Shown here: positions 32,377 through 34,586 of the stretch, piece by piece
How positions within the stretch are numbered: position 1 is the stretch's first letter
Layout of the letters: the number at the start of each line of letters is the position of its first letter
Assembly (NCBI GenBank): GCA_029262175.1
Contig: JAJCZV010000077.1
Span: 1-34,586, forward strand
Direction of reading: 5' to 3'
DNA length: 34,586 bases
DNA from: Gemmatimonadota bacterium
Lineage (GTDB): Bacteria; Gemmatimonadota; Gemmatimonadetes; Palauibacterales; Palauibacteraceae
Translations under genes and position numbers: made by a program
Notes under the pieces: generated by a model
What the model saw: only the letters and a program-made list of their open reading frames with translations
The model's database searches: none
Told to the model about the DNA's origin: nothing

Positions 32377-34410
32377 ATGAACGCGCGTCTCACCACCCGC
32401 ATGGTGATATCGGGAACCTGGATCGTGGCCGCTTTTGTTGCGGCGGCCTACCCATCGACCTATCCCCCGGAAACGCCGGTTGCCGACGCGGCCATGCGCG
32501 GCGATGTCGCACAGGTCCGGGCCCTGGTAACCAACGGGGCGGATGTAAACGCGGCGCAGGGCGACGGCATGACCGCGCTTCATTGGGCGGCGGAGCGCGG
32601 CGAACTGGAGACGGCCAGGATCCTCATCTTTGCCGGAGCGGACCTCAATGCGGCGACTCGAATCGGTCGCTACACGCCGCTTCACCTGGCCAGTCGCAGC
32701 GGCGCCGCGTCTGTCGTTGCCACGTTGCTCGAACAGGGCGCCGATCCACACGCGCGAACCACGACCACGGGCGTGACCGCGTTGCATTTAGCCGCGTCCT
32801 CTGGAGACGCAGCCGTGATCGGTCTGTTGGTCGATCGTGGGGCCGATCCAGACGCGCTCGAATCGCAGTGGGGCCAGACCCCGCTCACTTTTGCCGCGGC
32901 TAACGGACGAGCGGAGGCAGCCCGCATCCTTCTAGAGCGAGGGGCGGATCCCGAGCTCGCATCGAAAGTCCTCGACTACGAGCGCATGGGCGAGCTCGAT
33001 CGCGAAGCCGGGCAGCGAGAGAACCAGATGCTTCGAGCGCTCACGGGCGGCGAAGGCGATCCGACCCCCGCACAGCTCCAAACCGCCGTCCGAGAAGCCC
33101 GAGCGGTGTACCAAGAAGAAGAAGAAGAAGAGGAGGAGGAGGAGGAGGAACAGGGCGAAGAAGAAGAGGACACCGACGGCGGGTTCCGGCCACCAAAACT
33201 GGTGGAGAAGATCGGCGGGCTCACGCCGCTTCTTCACGCGGCTCGACAGGGCCAGGTCGCCGTGGTACACGCGCTTCTGGACGGAGGCGCCGACATCGAC
33301 CACGTGAGCGGCTCCGACGGAACGAGCCCGCTCTTGATTGCCGCCCTCAACGGTGAATTCGACGTCGTGAGGGCGCTACTGGAGCGCGGCGCCGATCCGA
33401 ACCTCGCCTCCGAGCTCAACGGAGCGACCCCTCTGTGGGCCGTGCTCAACTCCGTCTGGCAACCGCGGACGACCTACCCCCAGCCTCAACAACGCGGCCT
33501 CCAAACCGCCGGCTATCTCGACGTCATGAGCGCCTTGCTCGAGCACGGGGCGGACCCGAATGCGCGGCTGACCAGGCGGCCCTGGTACATGATTCACAAC
33601 GGGTGCGGCAGCCTCGACTGTGGAGTGATCGACCTCACCGGCTCGACCCCCTTCTTCCGCGCCGCCTATGCCACCGACCTCGACGCCATGCGGCTGCTGA
33701 TCGCGTGGGGCGCCGAACCCGAGATCCCGACCATCGCGCCGCCCGAAAGCCAGCGAGTCCCCCTCGACGATTTTCTCACGGACCTCGTCCGCAATCAGGC
33801 CCGTCGAGCGCTCGGTGCGGGCAACTTCACCGAACTGGCGGATTCGTTGAAGATCGAACGCCTGAAAAACGTGCGAGCCGAACTCGATGAGGACGGTCAG
33901 GCCCGTTTCTCCGATCAGGCACTCGCCAACGACCCCGAGGCCACCCAAGAGGCACTCTTGAAAGCGATCGCCGTCGCCGATTCGATCCGGGAGGCGTCAC
34001 CAGACCCCTCGGGCCTTCCCCCGGTCGCACCGGGCGAGGATGGCATGTGGCCCATCCATGCGGCCGCCGGAGCCAAGTACGGGGAGGGGTTCGCCGGCAA
34101 CTCACACCGGCATGCCCCGAACGCATGGCTGCCGGCCGTGAAGTACCTGGTCGAAGAACTCGGCGCCGACGTGAACGCGAGAGACTTCAACGGATACTCA
34201 CCGCTTCACCACGCCGCCGCCCGCGGCGACAACGAAGTCATTTTGTATCTGGTCGAGAAAGGCGCCGATGTCACGGCCGTGAGCCGCTTTGGCGAGACGA
34301 CCGTCGACATGGCCAACGGCCCCGTGCAGCGCGTCTCCCCGTTCGCCGAGACCATCGCATTGCTCGAGAGCCTGGGCGCCAAGAACAACCACAACTGCCT
34401 CTCCTGCTAG
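32377..34410 (+). CDS. Secreted ankyrin-repeat protein with a polyglutamate linker
   Basis: This 677-residue protein starts with a signal-like hydrophobic segment (VISGTWIVAAFVAAAYPS). About eleven ankyrin repeats follow, such as GMTALHWAAERGELETARIL and YSPLHHAAARGDNEVILYLV. Five repeats form a first block (about 45-205), followed by a helical linker with 12 glutamates at residues 247-258 and then four more. Further repeats follow near 410-465, and a last pair at about 550-655. Ankyrin stacks bind proteins; here the site is periplasmic or extracellular. The family is common as exported proteins in Acidobacteriota and Gemmatimonadota. The ATG at 32377 has AAGGAG upstream. The C-terminus ends CLSC. 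Confidence 0.92.
   Translation: MNARLTTRMVISGTWIVAAFVAAAYPSTYPPETPVADAAMRGDVAQVRALVTNGADVNAAQGDGMTALHWAAERGELETARILIFAGADLNAATRIGRYTPLHLASRSGAASVVATLLEQGADPHARTTTTGVTALHLAASSGDAAVIGLLVDRGADPDALESQWGQTPLTFAAANGRAEAARILLERGADPELASKVLDYERMGELDREAGQRENQMLRALTGGEGDPTPAQLQTAVREARAVYQEEEEEEEEEEEEQGEEEEDTDGGFRPPKLVEKIGGLTPLLHAARQGQVAVVHALLDGGADIDHVSGSDGTSPLLIAALNGEFDVVRALLERGADPNLASELNGATPLWAVLNSVWQPRTTYPQPQQRGLQTAGYLDVMSALLEHGADPNARLTRRPWYMIHNGCGSLDCGVIDLTGSTPFFRAAYATDLDAMRLLIAWGAEPEIPTIAPPESQRVPLDDFLTDLVRNQARRALGAGNFTELADSLKIERLKNVRAELDEDGQARFSDQALANDPEATQEALLKAIAVADSIREASPDPSGLPPVAPGEDGMWPIHAAAGAKYGEGFAGNSHRHAPNAWLPAVKYLVEELGADVNARDFNGYSPLHHAAARGDNEVILYLVEKGADVTAVSRFGETTVDMANGPVQRVSPFAETIALLESLGAKNNHNCLSC
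33115..33168 (+). repeat. GAA/GAG triplet tract encoding polyglutamate
   Basis: Twelve glutamate codons, (GAA)5(GAG)6GAA, run from 33115 to 33150, followed by CAG GGC and four more glutamate codons to 33168. The tract keeps the frame and may expand or contract by slippage. Confidence 0.9.
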
Positions 34411-34494
34411 CCGAGCACTGCCAACCGAACTCGTAATCGACGAACAGAACCCATTCGTTGATCCTCGGATGATCTGGCGACCTAGTAGATCTGT
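34411..34494. other. Short region between the ankyrin gene and the recombinase
   Basis: These 84 bases contain an imperfect hairpin, ACGAA (34440-34444) with TTCGT (34454-34458), without a following T-run. No clear attachment site can be called from one side only. Confidence 0.3.
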
Positions 34495-34586
34495 ATGGAG
34501 GCCCTACTCAGCGACATCGGATCCGCCATCCGAGCCAAACATCTCGCGCCCAAGACCCGGCAGGCCTACGTCGGCTGGGCGCGACG
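34495..34586 (+). CDS. Tyrosine recombinase, N-terminal fragment (integron-integrase-like), cut by window edge
   Basis: The frame is open from the ATG at 34495 to the right edge, giving 30 codons. It reads MEALLSDIGSAIRAKHLAPK followed by TRQAYVGWAR. This matches the start of the SAM-like core-binding domain of tyrosine recombinases. The pattern R-x-[KR]-H-[YL]-[SA]-x-[KR]-T-x-x-A-Y-V-x-W is closest to integron integrases. Catalytic residues lie beyond the window. The ribosome site is weak. A full integrase would suggest a chromosomal integron or another mobile element to the right. Confidence 0.7.
   Translation, partial: MEALLSDIGSAIRAKHLAPKTRQAYVGWAR

Noticed and set aside
1..34586. CRISPR arrays, rRNA genes and insertion sequences
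   Set aside because: No regularly spaced repeats, no rRNA-like stretches and no transposase genes or IS-type terminal repeats were seen.

Overview
The window is high-GC DNA from a Gram-negative bacterium. It encodes an outer-membrane-type polysaccharide export protein, a lipoprotein with a lipobox, a large NAD-dependent glutamate dehydrogenase and an ImuB/DnaE2 mutagenesis cassette. The gene content, including secreted ankyrin-repeat and beta-propeller proteins and an exosortase-A-like exopolysaccharide locus, would suit Gemmatimonadota, Acidobacteriota, Myxococcota or a related uncultured lineage. The sequence alone does not settle the phylum.

Region 1 (1-16237) is an extracellular polysaccharide locus with its own regulators. 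A minus-strand operon runs from 8560 off the left edge: a glycosyltransferase with a duplicated N-terminal domain, a heparinase II/III-like lyase, an asparagine-synthase-like amidotransferase, a GT4 glycosyltransferase and algD (GDP-mannose 6-dehydrogenase). Three of its four gene junctions overlap. A membrane GT2 glycosyltransferase diverges from it. Next come a UDP-N-acetylhexosamine 4-epimerase (wbpP type) and an Sfp-type phosphopantetheinyl transferase on the plus strand, then an initiating sugar-phosphate transferase and a Wza-like export protein on the minus strand. A membrane histidine kinase and a sigma54-activating response regulator close the block. GG-N10-GC elements resembling sigma54 promoters lie before the polysaccharide transcription units, which suggests the two-component pair controls them.

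Region 2 (16238-23281) is nitrogen metabolism followed by a hidden gene. A class I-alpha type glutamine synthetase ends in a clear hairpin terminator and converges on a 1605-residue NAD-glutamate dehydrogenase. Upstream of the dehydrogenase, at 23063-23281 on the plus strand, is a 72-codon SelW-like (Rdx family) selenoprotein gene. Its in-frame TGA sits exactly at the second redox position of the CxxC motif and is followed by a SECIS-like hairpin with a GGTCT loop. Ordinary gene callers would miss this gene, and it is the main discovery of the window.

Region 3 (23297-29714) is a minus-strand group: imuB, a DUF6504-type small gene, dnaE2, then a mannose-6-phosphate-isomerase-like cupin overlapping a small membrane protein. 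Region 4 (29966-34586) holds a serine hydrolase lipoprotein, a secreted YncE-like beta-propeller, a secreted ankyrin-repeat protein with a polyglutamate tract, and the first 30 codons of a tyrosine recombinase resembling integron integrases, cut by the right edge.
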